Assembly (NCBI RefSeq): GCF_014639235.1
Contig: NZ_BMFU01000004.1
Span: 53,077 to 117,076 of the forward strand
From: Paenibacillus silvae
GTDB taxonomy: Bacteria > Bacillota > Bacilli > Paenibacillales > Paenibacillaceae
Length of the DNA: 64,000 nt
Reading direction: 5' to 3'
Shown here piece by piece: positions 1-9,438 of the stretch. Both the position numbers and the translations under genes were made by a program. A model generated the notes under the pieces. That model worked only from the letters and a program-made list of their open reading frames with translations. It ran no database searches and had not been told where the DNA came from. Each line of letters opens with the position of its first letter. Position 1 is the first letter of the stretch.

Positions 1-477
1 GATGAGATTACAGAGGAGGAGCGTCTTCGTCTGGAGGCTGATCTGACTGTGCTTGAAGCGATGCGCTCGTTAACCTTCGATGGCTGGGGAGCTTACATCA
101 AACATTTCAGCAGTATGGGCTGTGAGATTATGGACAAAAAAAGACTCACGGATGTGAAACAAGCCATCAGCAAATCCCAGGAATTTATCAGCATGAATTT
201 GTCCGAAAACCTGACATTGCAGACTTGTGCCCAGTCAGTTCATTTAAGTCCAAGCTACTTTGCCAATGCGTTCAAAAAGGAGACAGGCATGACCCTGATC
301 CAGTATATTACGAAGCTGAGAATGGAAAAGGCGAAGGAACTGCTCGTTGCAGGTGTGCAGGTGCAGGAAATATGCCAGATGCTGGGATATGAGGACAGGC
401 CTTATTTCAGCGGTCTGTTCAAGAAGTATTGCGGCATGACACCTACTCACTTCAGGCAGATGTATGAGAACGGATAA
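1..477 (+). CDS. AraC-family DNA-binding protein, C-terminal part (5' end outside window)
   Basis: The reading frame is open from base 1, so the gene starts upstream of the window; only the last 158 codons are visible. The C-terminal part holds two helix-turn-helix units typical of AraC/XylS proteins: one around LTLQTCAQSVHLSPSYFANA, the second around VQEICQMLGYEDRPYFSGLF, followed by the usual GMTPTHFR ending. This layout is common in YesN-type response regulators that control sugar ABC transporters in Paenibacillus, but the receiver domain, if any, is not visible. It lies 130 bases upstream of a solute-binding lipoprotein, so it probably controls that carbohydrate locus. The domain call is firm; the response-regulator identity is inference. 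Confidence 0.85.
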   Translation, partial: DEITEEERLRLEADLTVLEAMRSLTFDGWGAYIKHFSSMGCEIMDKKRLTDVKQAISKSQEFISMNLSENLTLQTCAQSVHLSPSYFANAFKKETGMTLIQYITKLRMEKAKELLVAGVQVQEICQMLGYEDRPYFSGLFKKYCGMTPTHFRQMYENG

Positions 478-609
478 GGACATAGATCGTTATTTTTCCC
501 ACCATGCATAGTCAGAATGTCCCTCACTTCGACATCAAGAGAGCGTTTATCATTACGTTAACGGGTAGCCAAACAAGGGTTGTCCATACAAGCATAAGGG
601 GGCATTTCA

Positions 610-2010
610 ATGGTTAAAAAGTGGATGATGACTACACTAAGTGCTGTGCTTGCATTAACGATGGCTGGTTGTTCTACGGATAGTGGAACGAAAACAGACG
701 GGGGAACAGCGGCGGGTGGCGGAGAACAGAACAGTGGCAAAACGAAAGTGGTCTATTGGACTCCGGACCGTCATGACGCTGATTTCATGAAATCCAAGAT
801 TGATCAGTTCAACCAGAACAACAAAGACAACATTGAAGTGGAAATGACCGTCATGGGAGATAATTATCCACAGGCCGTAGATATTGCTTTTGCGAGCAAA
901 CAGGCTCCCGACGTTTTCCAAGTCAATGATTTTCAGACCTATTATCAGAAGGGGTATCTTGCCCCAATCGACGGCTACATGAGCGAAGAGATGAAAACGA
1001 CGTTCAAGAACAGTCTGATTGAAAATAAAAACACTATCGACGGTAAAATCTATTCCCTTCCAAACACAGGCCAGATCTGGAGACTGGTGTACAATAAAGA
1101 TATTTTCCAAAAAGCAGGCATTGCTGCTCCGCCTAAAACAATTGCAGAGATGGTAGCGGATGCAAAGAAAATTACCGAGGTCGGCAAAAGTGAAGGCATC
1201 TATGGCTTTGCCAGCCCGTTCAAGAGTGGCAGCGGTTTCTGGAGAGCGGCAAACACCATCGCTGGTGCAAGCACCAACGTGGGTATCGACGGGTTTAACT
1301 ACAAAACAGGTCAGTTTGACTTCAGTATGTACAAATCGATTGCCGAGGCACTTCGCCAAATGAACCAGGACGGCAGCATGCTGCCAGGGGTGGAAAGTCT
1401 GGATATCGATCCGCTGAGAGCGCAATTCGCACAAGGCAAAATCGGTATGTACATCAATCACTCCGGTGAGCCGGGCGTGTATAAGGATCAGTTCCCGACC
1501 AAAGAAAACTGGGGCGCTGCGCCTGTACCAACCGATGATGGCACGATTAAAGGAGCTTCTCAGGTTATTGGTGGTTCTTACATCGGCATCAACGCGGATT
1601 CCAAAAATAAAGAGGCGGCATGGAAGTTCATGGAGTATGTCTACAGCACAGATCTTCAAAGCGAATACTATGAGAAAGGTTATGGTATTTCACTGATTCC
1701 TGCCGTGCTCAGCTCCGGTAAAAAACCAAGCATTCCTGGCATTGAAGGTTTCCTGCCGAAAAAATTTGACGCCATCTTCCCGGCAAATCCGGGTATCATT
1801 ACGGAAAGCTCCCTGGAAGGTATGAAATGGGCAGAAGCCTTCTCCGCTTATGTATTCACTGGCGGTGATCTGGATGCTGTGATCAAAGATCTGGATACTC
1901 GTTATAATGCAGCACTTGAGAAAAGCAAAGCGGCTGGCCTGACCAAGGTAACGGCTGATCCATCCTTTGATTCTTCAAAGCTTCAAGGTAAACTGTCTAC
2001 TGAAGAGTAA
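610..2010 (+). CDS. ABC transporter solute-binding lipoprotein (sugar type)
   Basis: A 466-residue exported binding protein for a carbohydrate ABC importer (family 1 extracellular solute-binding fold). The N-terminus has basic residues, a hydrophobic stretch and a lipobox ending MAGC with the acylated cysteine at position 21, followed by a Ser/Gly/Thr-rich linker. The mature part begins VVYWTPDRHDADFMKSKIDQ and contains the long hinge region with IGMYINHSGEPGVYKDQFP, as in ugpB/msmE-like proteins. The start at 610 is an ATG preceded by a purine-rich AAGGGGG. No permease genes follow, so partner permeases are either upstream of the window or elsewhere. The following KdgF-like cupin and heparinase-family lyase suggest a uronate-containing oligosaccharide as ligand; this is inference. 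Confidence 0.9.
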   Translation: MVKKWMMTTLSAVLALTMAGCSTDSGTKTDGGTAAGGGEQNSGKTKVVYWTPDRHDADFMKSKIDQFNQNNKDNIEVEMTVMGDNYPQAVDIAFASKQAPDVFQVNDFQTYYQKGYLAPIDGYMSEEMKTTFKNSLIENKNTIDGKIYSLPNTGQIWRLVYNKDIFQKAGIAAPPKTIAEMVADAKKITEVGKSEGIYGFASPFKSGSGFWRAANTIAGASTNVGIDGFNYKTGQFDFSMYKSIAEALRQMNQDGSMLPGVESLDIDPLRAQFAQGKIGMYINHSGEPGVYKDQFPTKENWGAAPVPTDDGTIKGASQVIGGSYIGINADSKNKEAAWKFMEYVYSTDLQSEYYEKGYGISLIPAVLSSGKKPSIPGIEGFLPKKFDAIFPANPGIITESSLEGMKWAEAFSAYVFTGGDLDAVIKDLDTRYNAALEKSKAAGLTKVTADPSFDSSKLQGKLSTEE

Positions 2011-2101
2011 GCACTGCATAGGGCGGCCGTCGTCTACACACTTCGGCCGCTTCTATTTAATAGAAAATCATCTTTATTTTATGAAGAGAGGGGTAGAACA
2101 A

Positions 2102-2437
2102 ATGATCATTAATCAGCAATCCGTTGAGCCACACATCATTAATGAGACAAGTTCGCGTAAAATTTTAGGTATGGGCGGTACACTGATGATGGTGGAGGTT
2201 ACGTTCAGCAAAGGTGGAGTCGGTGAAGTTCACTCCCACGATGCGCATGAGCAGGTCAGCTACATTGTCAAGGGAAGCTTTGAGGTTCAGGTGGGAGATG
2301 AAACACGTATTCTCAAAGCCGGAGACAGCTTCTATGCCGGCTTGAATGTGCCTCATGGTGTAAAGGCGCTGGAGGATGCGGTCATACTGGATGTGTTTAC
2401 ACCGTTTCGTCAGGATTTCCTTGAGGCAGACCAATGA
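2102..2437 (+). CDS. kdgF: KdgF-like cupin, unsaturated uronate processing
   Basis: A 111-residue single-domain cupin. It has the metal-binding motif around VHSHDAHEQVSYIVKGSFE and the second cupin motif around AGLNVPHGVKAL, and its overall pattern (SRKILGMGGTLMMVEVTF near the start, VILDVFTPFRQDFL at the end) fits KdgF proteins. KdgF promotes linearisation of 4,5-unsaturated monouronates released by pectin or alginate lyases. I chose the ATG at 2102 because GAGAGGGG lies just upstream; the frame is open further upstream but without a matching site. Its stop overlaps the start of the lyase gene by 4 bases (ATGA), which implies translational coupling and a shared pathway. Function is by family resemblance and context. 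Confidence 0.75.
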   Translation: MIINQQSVEPHIINETSSRKILGMGGTLMMVEVTFSKGGVGEVHSHDAHEQVSYIVKGSFEVQVGDETRILKAGDSFYAGLNVPHGVKALEDAVILDVFTPFRQDFLEADQ

Positions 2438-4344
2438 ATGACTTTTACCTTTCAGCTGACGAACTGCAGCAGGCGGCACTTTATTACCAGCAGCATTTCC
2501 CGGAGGAAGCACGTAATTCAGTGATGATCGCCAATCGTGCCGTGTTGAATGAATTCATCGTACCGTATACCAATGATCTGACGAACTGGATTCCCCTCGG
2601 AACACCGGTGGATTGGCTTCATAATCCAACGAACGACCTGGAATTTACCTGGGGTATCAACAGACACTGGCATATGCTTGATCTGGGTAAAGCCTATCTG
2701 ATGAAAGGCAATCCGCTGTATGTGACAACTTTTATAGATCATTTTCGTACCTGGAGAGAGCAAAATCCGGTACCCGTTGATTTGCCCTATGACGAGGCTG
2801 TATATTTTCAGAAGCCGGGCCCATGGCGTTTGCTTGAAACAGGTCTGCGTGTGCAATCGTGGATTGCAGCGCACAAATATATGGAAGAAAGTCCACAGCT
2901 GGACGAGGCTTTTCGCAGTGAATTTCTGCAGGGGCTGGAGGAGCACGCGGAGTTCCTGACACATTATCTGGGCAGTACGGAGATCAATCATGCCATTATG
3001 CATATGCAGGGTTTGTTCATGATTGCGGCATTCTACAAGGAGCACCCGCGCAGTCCTTTCTGGCGTCAGGTTGCTGCAGAGCGACTGGAGCTGTGTCTGC
3101 TGCATCAGTTAAATGAGGAAGGCATTCAGGTGGAGCTGAACACCCATTATCACAACGCGAGTATTGAAATGTTCGGCACACCTTATCTGCTCGCAGGCAT
3201 TACGGGACACCCGTTCTCGGCATGGTATGGAGAGTGCCTGCGGAACATGGCTGCGTTTACCGAGGCCATGATCAGACCGGATCATCAATCGACAGGCATC
3301 GGGGATTCGGACTGGCGGAGCGATGGTCGTCAGCGGCTGACGCTGCTGGGTGCGATTTTGAACGATGAGGATTTGATCGCAAGGGGGACGGACAGCTCGG
3401 AGTGTCTCTGGTTAGTCGGCGCAGCCAAATATGAGCAATGTGTCAGGCTGCAGTCGGAGGCCGGACGTGTTCTGCCAAGTCGCTCCTTCGCGCAGACAGG
3501 GTACTATATCATGAGAGATGAGTGTCACTATTTGTTCTTTGATGCAGCCCCGATGGGCGGAGCGCACGGTCATGCCGATGCGCTGAATATCGAGTGGATG
3601 TGGAACAAGCGCTTGTTCTTCACCGATACCGGACGTTATACGTACGAGGAAGGACAATGGAGACATTATTTCAAAAGTACACGGGCACATAACACGGTTA
3701 CGATCGACGGGGCTGACCAAACCCCTTATGTATCTACACAGCAGTGGGGTCAGCCTGAGGCAAAAGCGATAACTCATCGCTATGAAAGTCATACATGCTA
3801 TCACTTTATTGATGCTTCCCAGGATGGATACACACATTTGCCAGATCCGGTAACGCATCGCCGCTGGGTGCTTGCGGGTAAAAGTGTACCTCTGCTGCTG
3901 ATTGTGGACTGGCTTGCTGCAGAGAACACCCATACGCTGGAGCAGCGGTTCCATCTGCATCCTGAAGCGCGACTTGTGCTGGTCAAGGACGACCTTGCCA
4001 AGCAGCGGGCGGGCATTCGATTTGACCATGCTCCTGACAAGGTGTGCATCAAATTTGTGATGGAAGGAAAGGGCAGGGAAACGTTTGACATCACCAAACA
4101 AGAGGGATGGATTTCCGAAATGTATGGCTCGAAGTCCGAAACGGCTGTGCTTCAGGGCAAAGCGCAGTTTTCAGGCAAGGTGGGCGTTGCCGCGATCTGC
4201 CTGCCATCGAATGAGGTAGAAGATGCCATTCAAGTGATGGACTACACACTGGAACCAGAGCGCATGAGGATGACGCTGTCTTATACGTATCAGGGCCAGG
4301 AAGGTCGGATTATGATTGATGAGCACAAGGTAAGCTGGGCCTAG
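2434..4344 (+). CDS. Heparinase II/III-family polysaccharide lyase
   Basis: A 636-residue protein with the two-part architecture of heparinase II/III-family enzymes: an alpha/alpha-toroid N-terminal half (roughly residues 60-330) and a beta-sandwich C-terminal half. The family signature is clear around AHGHADALNIEWMWNKR and the following DTGRYTYEEGQWRHYFKSTR, with HNTVTIDG just after; a toroid motif NTHYHNASIEMFG holds candidate catalytic His/Tyr residues. Such enzymes cleave uronate-containing glycans by beta-elimination (heparin, alginate oligomers, related polymers). There is no signal peptide, so it should act on imported oligosaccharides in the cytoplasm, consistent with the coupled KdgF-like cupin and the upstream binding protein. 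The exact substrate cannot be told from sequence. Confidence 0.8.
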   Translation: MNDFYLSADELQQAALYYQQHFPEEARNSVMIANRAVLNEFIVPYTNDLTNWIPLGTPVDWLHNPTNDLEFTWGINRHWHMLDLGKAYLMKGNPLYVTTFIDHFRTWREQNPVPVDLPYDEAVYFQKPGPWRLLETGLRVQSWIAAHKYMEESPQLDEAFRSEFLQGLEEHAEFLTHYLGSTEINHAIMHMQGLFMIAAFYKEHPRSPFWRQVAAERLELCLLHQLNEEGIQVELNTHYHNASIEMFGTPYLLAGITGHPFSAWYGECLRNMAAFTEAMIRPDHQSTGIGDSDWRSDGRQRLTLLGAILNDEDLIARGTDSSECLWLVGAAKYEQCVRLQSEAGRVLPSRSFAQTGYYIMRDECHYLFFDAAPMGGAHGHADALNIEWMWNKRLFFTDTGRYTYEEGQWRHYFKSTRAHNTVTIDGADQTPYVSTQQWGQPEAKAITHRYESHTCYHFIDASQDGYTHLPDPVTHRRWVLAGKSVPLLLIVDWLAAENTHTLEQRFHLHPEARLVLVKDDLAKQRAGIRFDHAPDKVCIKFVMEGKGRETFDITKQEGWISEMYGSKSETAVLQGKAQFSGKVGVAAICLPSNEVEDAIQVMDYTLEPERMRMTLSYTYQGQEGRIMIDEHKVSWA

Positions 4345-4384
4345 ATGCAGGGAGATAGTCTGCAAAAGATAGTTAATAAAGCGG

Positions 4385-4436
4385 AATAAAACAGGATTGA
4401 GGTTCAAGCTGATGAACCTTCAATCCTGTTTTATTT
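4385..4436. terminator. Bidirectional terminator between convergent genes
   Basis: An imperfect inverted repeat (arms built on AAACAGGATTGA and TCAATCCTGTTT, with GGTTCA/TGAACC continuing the stem) lies between the plus-strand lyase gene and the minus-strand YheC/YheD gene. A T-rich run follows the stem on the plus strand and an equivalent run on the minus strand, so it can serve both. Confidence 0.75.
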
Positions 4437-4450
4437 CCTAAATACGTTTT

Positions 4451-5632
4451 TCATCTCACCTTGCGGCCTCGTTTCATCCTTGCAGCTTTTGTAACCGGTC
4501 TGGGAGAAGGTTTGCTGACTATGCCTTCTGACCCTTCTGACCGATTGCGGTATACCCACAAAGCGTATTCCAGAGGCTGTGTAATCGCTTTGGAATAGAT
4601 GCTGCGCTCACCAATGCGGGCAAAGACTTCGCGAGCAGGCTTGGGGTTAACCTCCAGCAGATAGATGTGTCCGTTTTTGTCTATCGCCAAATCCAGCGCA
4701 AGCTCGCAAAGGGCCCCATACGTATCCTCCAGAAATGTAGCCACATCAATCCCGAATTTCCCGGCAGTTGCCGTTACTTCTGACCGAAGTTCCTCTTCGG
4801 GAATCCACTGCTTTAATAATCGTTCCATGGCAACGGCCTGACCACCGCCATGCAGGTTGGAGGTGACACTTTTCTCTGCGCCCATCCGTCCTGCGCAGCC
4901 CGTAAGCTCCCACTTGCCTTCTCCATTTTTCTGGACCAGCATACGGTAGTCATGCACTCTCCCATTGGGGAGCTGAAGCTGAATTCCTTTTTGCACGAGA
5001 TATTTATCTTTCATGTTCCAGTGCTGGAGAAGCGGGCCGAGTCTGGATAGATGCACCCTGCGTGGTGAGATGATACGCCGCTTCTGATCCCGGCCCTGAA
5101 CCAGCACCGTATTAGGCTCCTTGCTGATGCGCTCCACGCGCAGAATACCACGCCCGCCCGTGCCGTTGATCGGCTTCAGGTAGATCAGCGAGGAAGCCTT
5201 CAGCATACGGTTGACATCGGACATATCCTGAAACAGCACTGTCTCGGGCAAATGCTGCCGGAAGGACGGTTTCTCGGAAAGTGTCTGATGAATCGTCCAC
5301 TTGTTACGGAGCGGACGATTGAGGAAGAGCAGATGCCCATACTTTTGACGAAAGGCAAGCAGCTGCTGGAAACGATGGTTGCGTTGAATGCGGCACCGGT
5401 CGAAAATCAGATCAGGGAATGTACGCCATTCCCTGGACCATCCTTTTTTTTGATCATACACCATCGCTTCGATCTGCCTGCCGCCGGAATGCACATCTGC
5501 AGGAGTGAAAACGTAAATATCGAGTCCCCGTTTGCGCCCTTCAAGAATCATCCGGCGATAGATGCTTCGTTCTTCAAGAGCGCGGTGTTCGTTCAAATAC
5601 AACGTCATAATACCCAGAACAGGTGAGGACAC
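4451..5632 (-). CDS. YheC/YheD-family spore coat-associated ATP-grasp protein (copy 1)
   Basis: About 393 residues. ATP-grasp signatures are visible: the nucleotide-binding loop around YLKPINGTGGRGILRVER and the C-terminal metal/phosphate motif LEVNPKPAREVF. The N-terminus reads VLGIMTLYLNEHRALEERSI, the usual start of YheC/YheD proteins, which are associated with the endospore coat in Bacillus; their chemical reaction is not established. I prefer the GTG at 5632 (AAGG spaced 9 bases) over the TTG at 5638. It is the last gene of a five-gene minus-strand tandem run, 30 bases behind the next copy, and is likely co-transcribed with it. The C-terminus is basic (KAARMKRGRKVR). Confidence 0.85.
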   Translation of the reverse strand: MSSPVLGIMTLYLNEHRALEERSIYRRMILEGRKRGLDIYVFTPADVHSGGRQIEAMVYDQKKGWSREWRTFPDLIFDRCRIQRNHRFQQLLAFRQKYGHLLFLNRPLRNKWTIHQTLSEKPSFRQHLPETVLFQDMSDVNRMLKASSLIYLKPINGTGGRGILRVERISKEPNTVLVQGRDQKRRIISPRRVHLSRLGPLLQHWNMKDKYLVQKGIQLQLPNGRVHDYRMLVQKNGEGKWELTGCAGRMGAEKSVTSNLHGGGQAVAMERLLKQWIPEEELRSEVTATAGKFGIDVATFLEDTYGALCELALDLAIDKNGHIYLLEVNPKPAREVFARIGERSIYSKAITQPLEYALWVYRNRSEGSEGIVSKPSPRPVTKAARMKRGRKVR

Positions 5633-5668
5633 AAACAATCACCTTCTTTGTATACAGATTTCTGTCCG

Positions 5669-6775
5669 TCATCGAGCAGACTGGCGGGCGAGATAAGCGC
5701 TGTACTGGAAAATGCGCTCCAGTGAACGCCGTCTGATCTGTGGCTCGTCGAACTTCATCGGCTTGGCATTGGCTTCAAAGAACCAGATTTCCCCCAGATC
5801 ATCTACACCCAGGTCCATCGACATTTCTCCCAGCTTATAACCTGAACCTCGTTCAACCTGTCTCGCAATCATCAGGGAAGTGGACTTTACCCGCTTCATC
5901 AGGGCTGTTGTCATCTCTTCCCCGAACAGATCGGTGAGCAGTTTCTCGGGATCTTCGACTGTACCACCTCGAGGCACATGGGTTGTGATGCTGCGGGAGC
6001 CTGCCAGCCGTGCCCCGATCCCGGTCACACTCCACTGCCCCTTGCCGTTTTTCTGTACAAGCACACGGAGGTCAAAAGGACGTTTATGAGAGGAGGCCAG
6101 CTCGATGCCCTGCTGCATGATGTAAGGCGTGTGCCCGGTTTCCTTGCGAATCCTTGCCCAGAGCTTGGATAATGTTGCTGCTTTGTAGGTCATGCTTTTT
6201 CGAGTATTTTGTATTTTAAGCCGATACGGCAGTTTTTCTTTTTCCTGAAATTTGAGCATCATAATACCTTTGCCCGCTTTGCCGCTCTCCGGCTTGAGAT
6301 ACAGATAAGGATAGGTTCGCAGCACCGTGCCAAGTGAAGACGCACTCCGCATTCGCCGGGTATGTGGAATCAGCCTCTGGGTGGACTTGGATTTTTTGAG
6401 CCATTCAAACAGATTCCATTTGTTGAAAAAGAACGGGTTATACAGCTCGATGCCGGATTGAAGACATTCGTCAATTTTGCGCTGAACGGAAGGTTTGCGC
6501 TCGTCTTCCCGATTCGGAATCCGGTTATACAAAACATGAGGGAGCGGGAACGGCTGTGAAATCCATTTGCCGCTCCCTTTGTTGTACGTATATCCCTTCA
6601 CTGTAGGTCCAGTCACATCAAGGTCGCGGACCGTCACAATATAAACGACATATCCCATGCTCTCGCCCGTCTGCAAAATATCCTGAAAATTTTGATGATT
6701 CCCTCTGAACATTCGCTGTTGATCATGCATGGTGAGCACGGCGATGACGGGTTTGAAATCATCGTGAAGGCTCAT
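5669..6775 (-). CDS. YheC/YheD-family spore coat-associated ATP-grasp protein (copy 2)
   Basis: A 368-residue ATP-grasp protein of the YheC/YheD family. Motifs: YLKPESGKAGKGIMML for nucleotide binding, FDLRVLVQKNGKGQWSVTGI in the core, and WFFEANAKPMKFD near the C-terminus. I chose the ATG at 6775 because its A is also the last base of the stop codon of the upstream copy (TGATG), a classic coupled start. The frame is open for 47 more codons upstream, but those lie inside the preceding gene and do not resemble the family. Coupling means copies 2 and 3 are made together. Substrate unknown. Confidence 0.85.
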   Translation of the reverse strand: MSLHDDFKPVIAVLTMHDQQRMFRGNHQNFQDILQTGESMGYVVYIVTVRDLDVTGPTVKGYTYNKGSGKWISQPFPLPHVLYNRIPNREDERKPSVQRKIDECLQSGIELYNPFFFNKWNLFEWLKKSKSTQRLIPHTRRMRSASSLGTVLRTYPYLYLKPESGKAGKGIMMLKFQEKEKLPYRLKIQNTRKSMTYKAATLSKLWARIRKETGHTPYIMQQGIELASSHKRPFDLRVLVQKNGKGQWSVTGIGARLAGSRSITTHVPRGGTVEDPEKLLTDLFGEEMTTALMKRVKSTSLMIARQVERGSGYKLGEMSMDLGVDDLGEIWFFEANAKPMKFDEPQIRRRSLERIFQYSAYLARQSAR

Positions 6776-8148
6776 CAAATACCTTCCCTCTTCCGAAATT
6801 TGCTCAGATACAGGCAGTGCTCCAAAATGTGTTCCACCGATGATTTTCCCTCCAGCCGGAGTGAAGGGTGACGGAAGATGGAGCGCCCGGGTTTGGCGTT
6901 CGCTTCGAACATCCATACATGTTCCTCCTGATCAATGCCCAGGTCAAAGCCAATCTCACCAATCAGATGCTGGTGCTGGGATTCAATCGCCTGGGCCAGT
7001 GTGATAGCGACGGCTTTCGCCTGCTGCAGAACCTCGCCCGCCCGTTCTCCAAAATTGCGGCTGAGTGCCTGTTCAGGCGTCATCAGAGAACCGCCATTTT
7101 TGATGTGAGTGGTTACACTTCCGCGTCCTGCCTTTTTGGCCCCGATGCCAACAACGACCCACTGGTTGTTTCCGTTTTTGTGCATGTGAAAACGAAAATC
7201 AATCGGGCAATTATCAATCTCGATCAGGCGTATTCCCTGTTGAACAACGTAACCACGCAGGTGCTTGCCATGTCTGCCCTGGAGCATGCGCATCAGGCTG
7301 TTAAAGGAGCCAAAGCGAAGCAGGGCATTGCCGCCCTTTTTACGATACCGTGCAAAATATCCGCGTTTGGGCGAATAGGTCAAGCGATAGATTCCGTTGC
7401 CGAGGCTGCCTGCGGTTGGCTTATAATATACGAACTGGTGCCGCTCCAGCATTTCCTTCATTTGTTCCACCGTAGGATTAGTGATGGACTCGGGGATATA
7501 ACGTCCTGCGGTCGGCTCGTTCTCCAGCAGGTTGTATATATCTGATTTGTTGAAGAAGCTCCAGTTGAAAAAAGGAATTTTGCGGCGAATAAATCGCTCC
7601 CGCAGCTGATTGATGGCTGGTGAGAAGTCAGAACGGCGGCTCGGCAAACGATTGTAAACCACATCCGGCAGCGGCACAGTTCTGCGGATAAAGCTGCCGC
7701 TCTCGTTCAGAAAGTAACCGGAAACCGTCTCGTTCTGCCAGTTGATATCCCGCGGGGTGAAGGCATAAATATAAGATTTACGGCTTCCTTCACGAAGAAG
7801 CTGCTTGATGAATCCTGTACGTGAACCAAACGGATTCGAGCTTGAGGATGAGCCGTCGGATAACACGCCGATGAGCGGGCCTAACTGAACCTCATCATTC
7901 TGAAGGTTGCGAAGATAAATGCTGCCGCGTTTGGGTACGTTCATTAGATTACGAATGCCGGATGCCAGATACAGATGTTTCCCGGCCTTGCGAATCGGTT
8001 TGATGGTAGCAGGCACGCGATCACGGCCAAAGCGAAGGTGAATTGTTTTTTTGCCGGACAGGTTGAGGCTTTTCATTAAAGCATTGGATACATAGACTAC
8101 TTTTTCGGGTTTTTGAGTGAAATGCAGATTACAAAAGGTCAAACTCAT
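6775..8148 (-). CDS. YheC/YheD-family spore coat-associated ATP-grasp protein (copy 3)
   Basis: A 457-residue member with an extra N-terminal domain of about 90 residues (beta-rich, KTIHLRFGRDRVPATIKP) before the ATP-grasp part. Key motifs: YYKPTAGSLGNGIYRL, FRFHMHKNGNNQWVVVGI and MFEANAKPGRSIF. Start ATG at 8148 is preceded by TAGGAGGAT at good spacing. It shares the N-terminal extension with copy 5, so copies 3 and 5 form one subgroup and copies 1, 2 and 4 another. Its stop overlaps the start of copy 2. A role in spore coat or cortex assembly is inferred from the family only. Confidence 0.85.
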   Translation of the reverse strand: MSLTFCNLHFTQKPEKVVYVSNALMKSLNLSGKKTIHLRFGRDRVPATIKPIRKAGKHLYLASGIRNLMNVPKRGSIYLRNLQNDEVQLGPLIGVLSDGSSSSSNPFGSRTGFIKQLLREGSRKSYIYAFTPRDINWQNETVSGYFLNESGSFIRRTVPLPDVVYNRLPSRRSDFSPAINQLRERFIRRKIPFFNWSFFNKSDIYNLLENEPTAGRYIPESITNPTVEQMKEMLERHQFVYYKPTAGSLGNGIYRLTYSPKRGYFARYRKKGGNALLRFGSFNSLMRMLQGRHGKHLRGYVVQQGIRLIEIDNCPIDFRFHMHKNGNNQWVVVGIGAKKAGRGSVTTHIKNGGSLMTPEQALSRNFGERAGEVLQQAKAVAITLAQAIESQHQHLIGEIGFDLGIDQEEHVWMFEANAKPGRSIFRHPSLRLEGKSSVEHILEHCLYLSKFRKREGI

Positions 8149-8200
8149 GATTTATCCTCCTATCCTGAAAAAGATCCTTGTGCTCCATGGCAAGCAGGCA

Positions 8201-9409
8201 TTACAGGCCCTGGCCGCCTGGAATCAGGATGCGTTTCAGGCCAGCTTTGCTGGATGAATTCGGCATTTTCATTGGACGCGAGACGTCCGCGAGAACAATT
8301 TGCTGCAGCAGATAACGGGCATAAGCAAGCGGCCGTGTATACGTCAGGGCGTGCATGTGTTCATCCTTGGCTTCCGCAAATGAAGTGCGGCCTGGCTTGG
8401 AGTTCACTTCGATCAGCCACAATCTGCCATCCGCATCCGCTCCAAAATCCAGACCCAGTTCTGCAAGCCTGCCGAAACGGCTCTCCAGCAGCGGAGGGAT
8501 GAGAGCAGCAGCATGCCTGATTTGCTGCAGCAACAGTGCAGCCTGGTCTGTACCGTATCGTTCGGTAAGGTATTCATCAGTTGGATACGCGGTGCCCCCG
8601 CCGTGAAGATTCGAGGTGAGAGAGCCTTCGGGGCCTTCGCGTACCATGCAGCCTGTGAGCGTCCAGCGGCCATGCCCGTTTTTTTGCAGCAGCGCCCGGA
8701 TATCAAATACTCTTCCGAAATGGCTAAGCTCCAGATAAGGCTGCACAATCATCTTTTGTACAGCCTGATGTGATTCCAGCCAGGAAGATACGTCCGATGC
8801 TTGCTGAAATGTCTGATGAAAGTATTCGTTGTCTGCGTTTCGGCCCTCAACAATCCAGGCAGATGGCGTCTTTAGGGTAGACAGACGAAAGGTGTTTTTG
8901 CCATGAGTTCCTGATGCGGGTTTGAAAAATAAACCTTTGGGCCAGCGCGCAAGCCAACTTTCCCAGGGAATAGACGATCCCACCCGTGAAGTAGGTATGA
9001 GCACTTTGCGAAGCGGACCAGGCCCCGACAGAGCTTGATAAATGTCCCATTTGCCAGGCAGACTGGCTGACCATGAGCGCTCCCGCAGGCTGCATGCAGG
9101 GGGCAGAAAGGCTTCAATCTGCTGCCTTGCCCTTCGAGAGAGAGGCCGCAGGCAGCGGTTCATAACCAGATCAATGGTTGGAATGTGAACGGCCAGCCAC
9201 TGCTTCTGATTTTTCCAGTCGTAGATGTAACCTCTGCGAATGTAACTCTCACTCAAGCTGGATGGAATGGGAATGACAACAATTCGCATCCCGTATCTGG
9301 AGCTTCCCATACTGAGCCGGCGGCAGAAGTATTCATCTGCGAAAGGAGGTGCCCCTGTTGTTTCGCGGACGAGGACAGCCATCGTATAGCGCTGCATAGA
9401 TGTAAGCAT
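8201..9409 (-). CDS. YheC/YheD-family spore coat-associated ATP-grasp protein (copy 4)
   Basis: A 402-residue ATP-grasp protein lacking the extra N-terminal domain. Motifs: FFKPASGTHGKNTFRL, in which the usual last glycine of the loop is replaced (KNT rather than KGI), then FDIRALLQKNGHGRWTLTGC and LIEVNSKPGRTSF. Start ATG at 9409 has AAGGAGG nine bases upstream. It sits 52 bases upstream of copy 3 and 29 bases downstream of copy 5, on the same strand, so one transcript is likely. The altered loop could affect ATP binding; that is a guess. Confidence 0.85.
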   Translation of the reverse strand: MLTSMQRYTMAVLVRETTGAPPFADEYFCRRLSMGSSRYGMRIVVIPIPSSLSESYIRRGYIYDWKNQKQWLAVHIPTIDLVMNRCLRPLSRRARQQIEAFLPPACSLRERSWSASLPGKWDIYQALSGPGPLRKVLIPTSRVGSSIPWESWLARWPKGLFFKPASGTHGKNTFRLSTLKTPSAWIVEGRNADNEYFHQTFQQASDVSSWLESHQAVQKMIVQPYLELSHFGRVFDIRALLQKNGHGRWTLTGCMVREGPEGSLTSNLHGGGTAYPTDEYLTERYGTDQAALLLQQIRHAAALIPPLLESRFGRLAELGLDFGADADGRLWLIEVNSKPGRTSFAEAKDEHMHALTYTRPLAYARYLLQQIVLADVSRPMKMPNSSSKAGLKRILIPGGQGL

Positions 9410-9438
9410 AATGCTGCACCTCCTTCATAGGATGAACT

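Noticed and set aside
655..1659. 334-codon antisense frame inside the solute-binding protein gene
   Set aside because: Opposite-strand shadow of a clear lipoprotein gene; Cys/His-rich composition and no recognisable motif.
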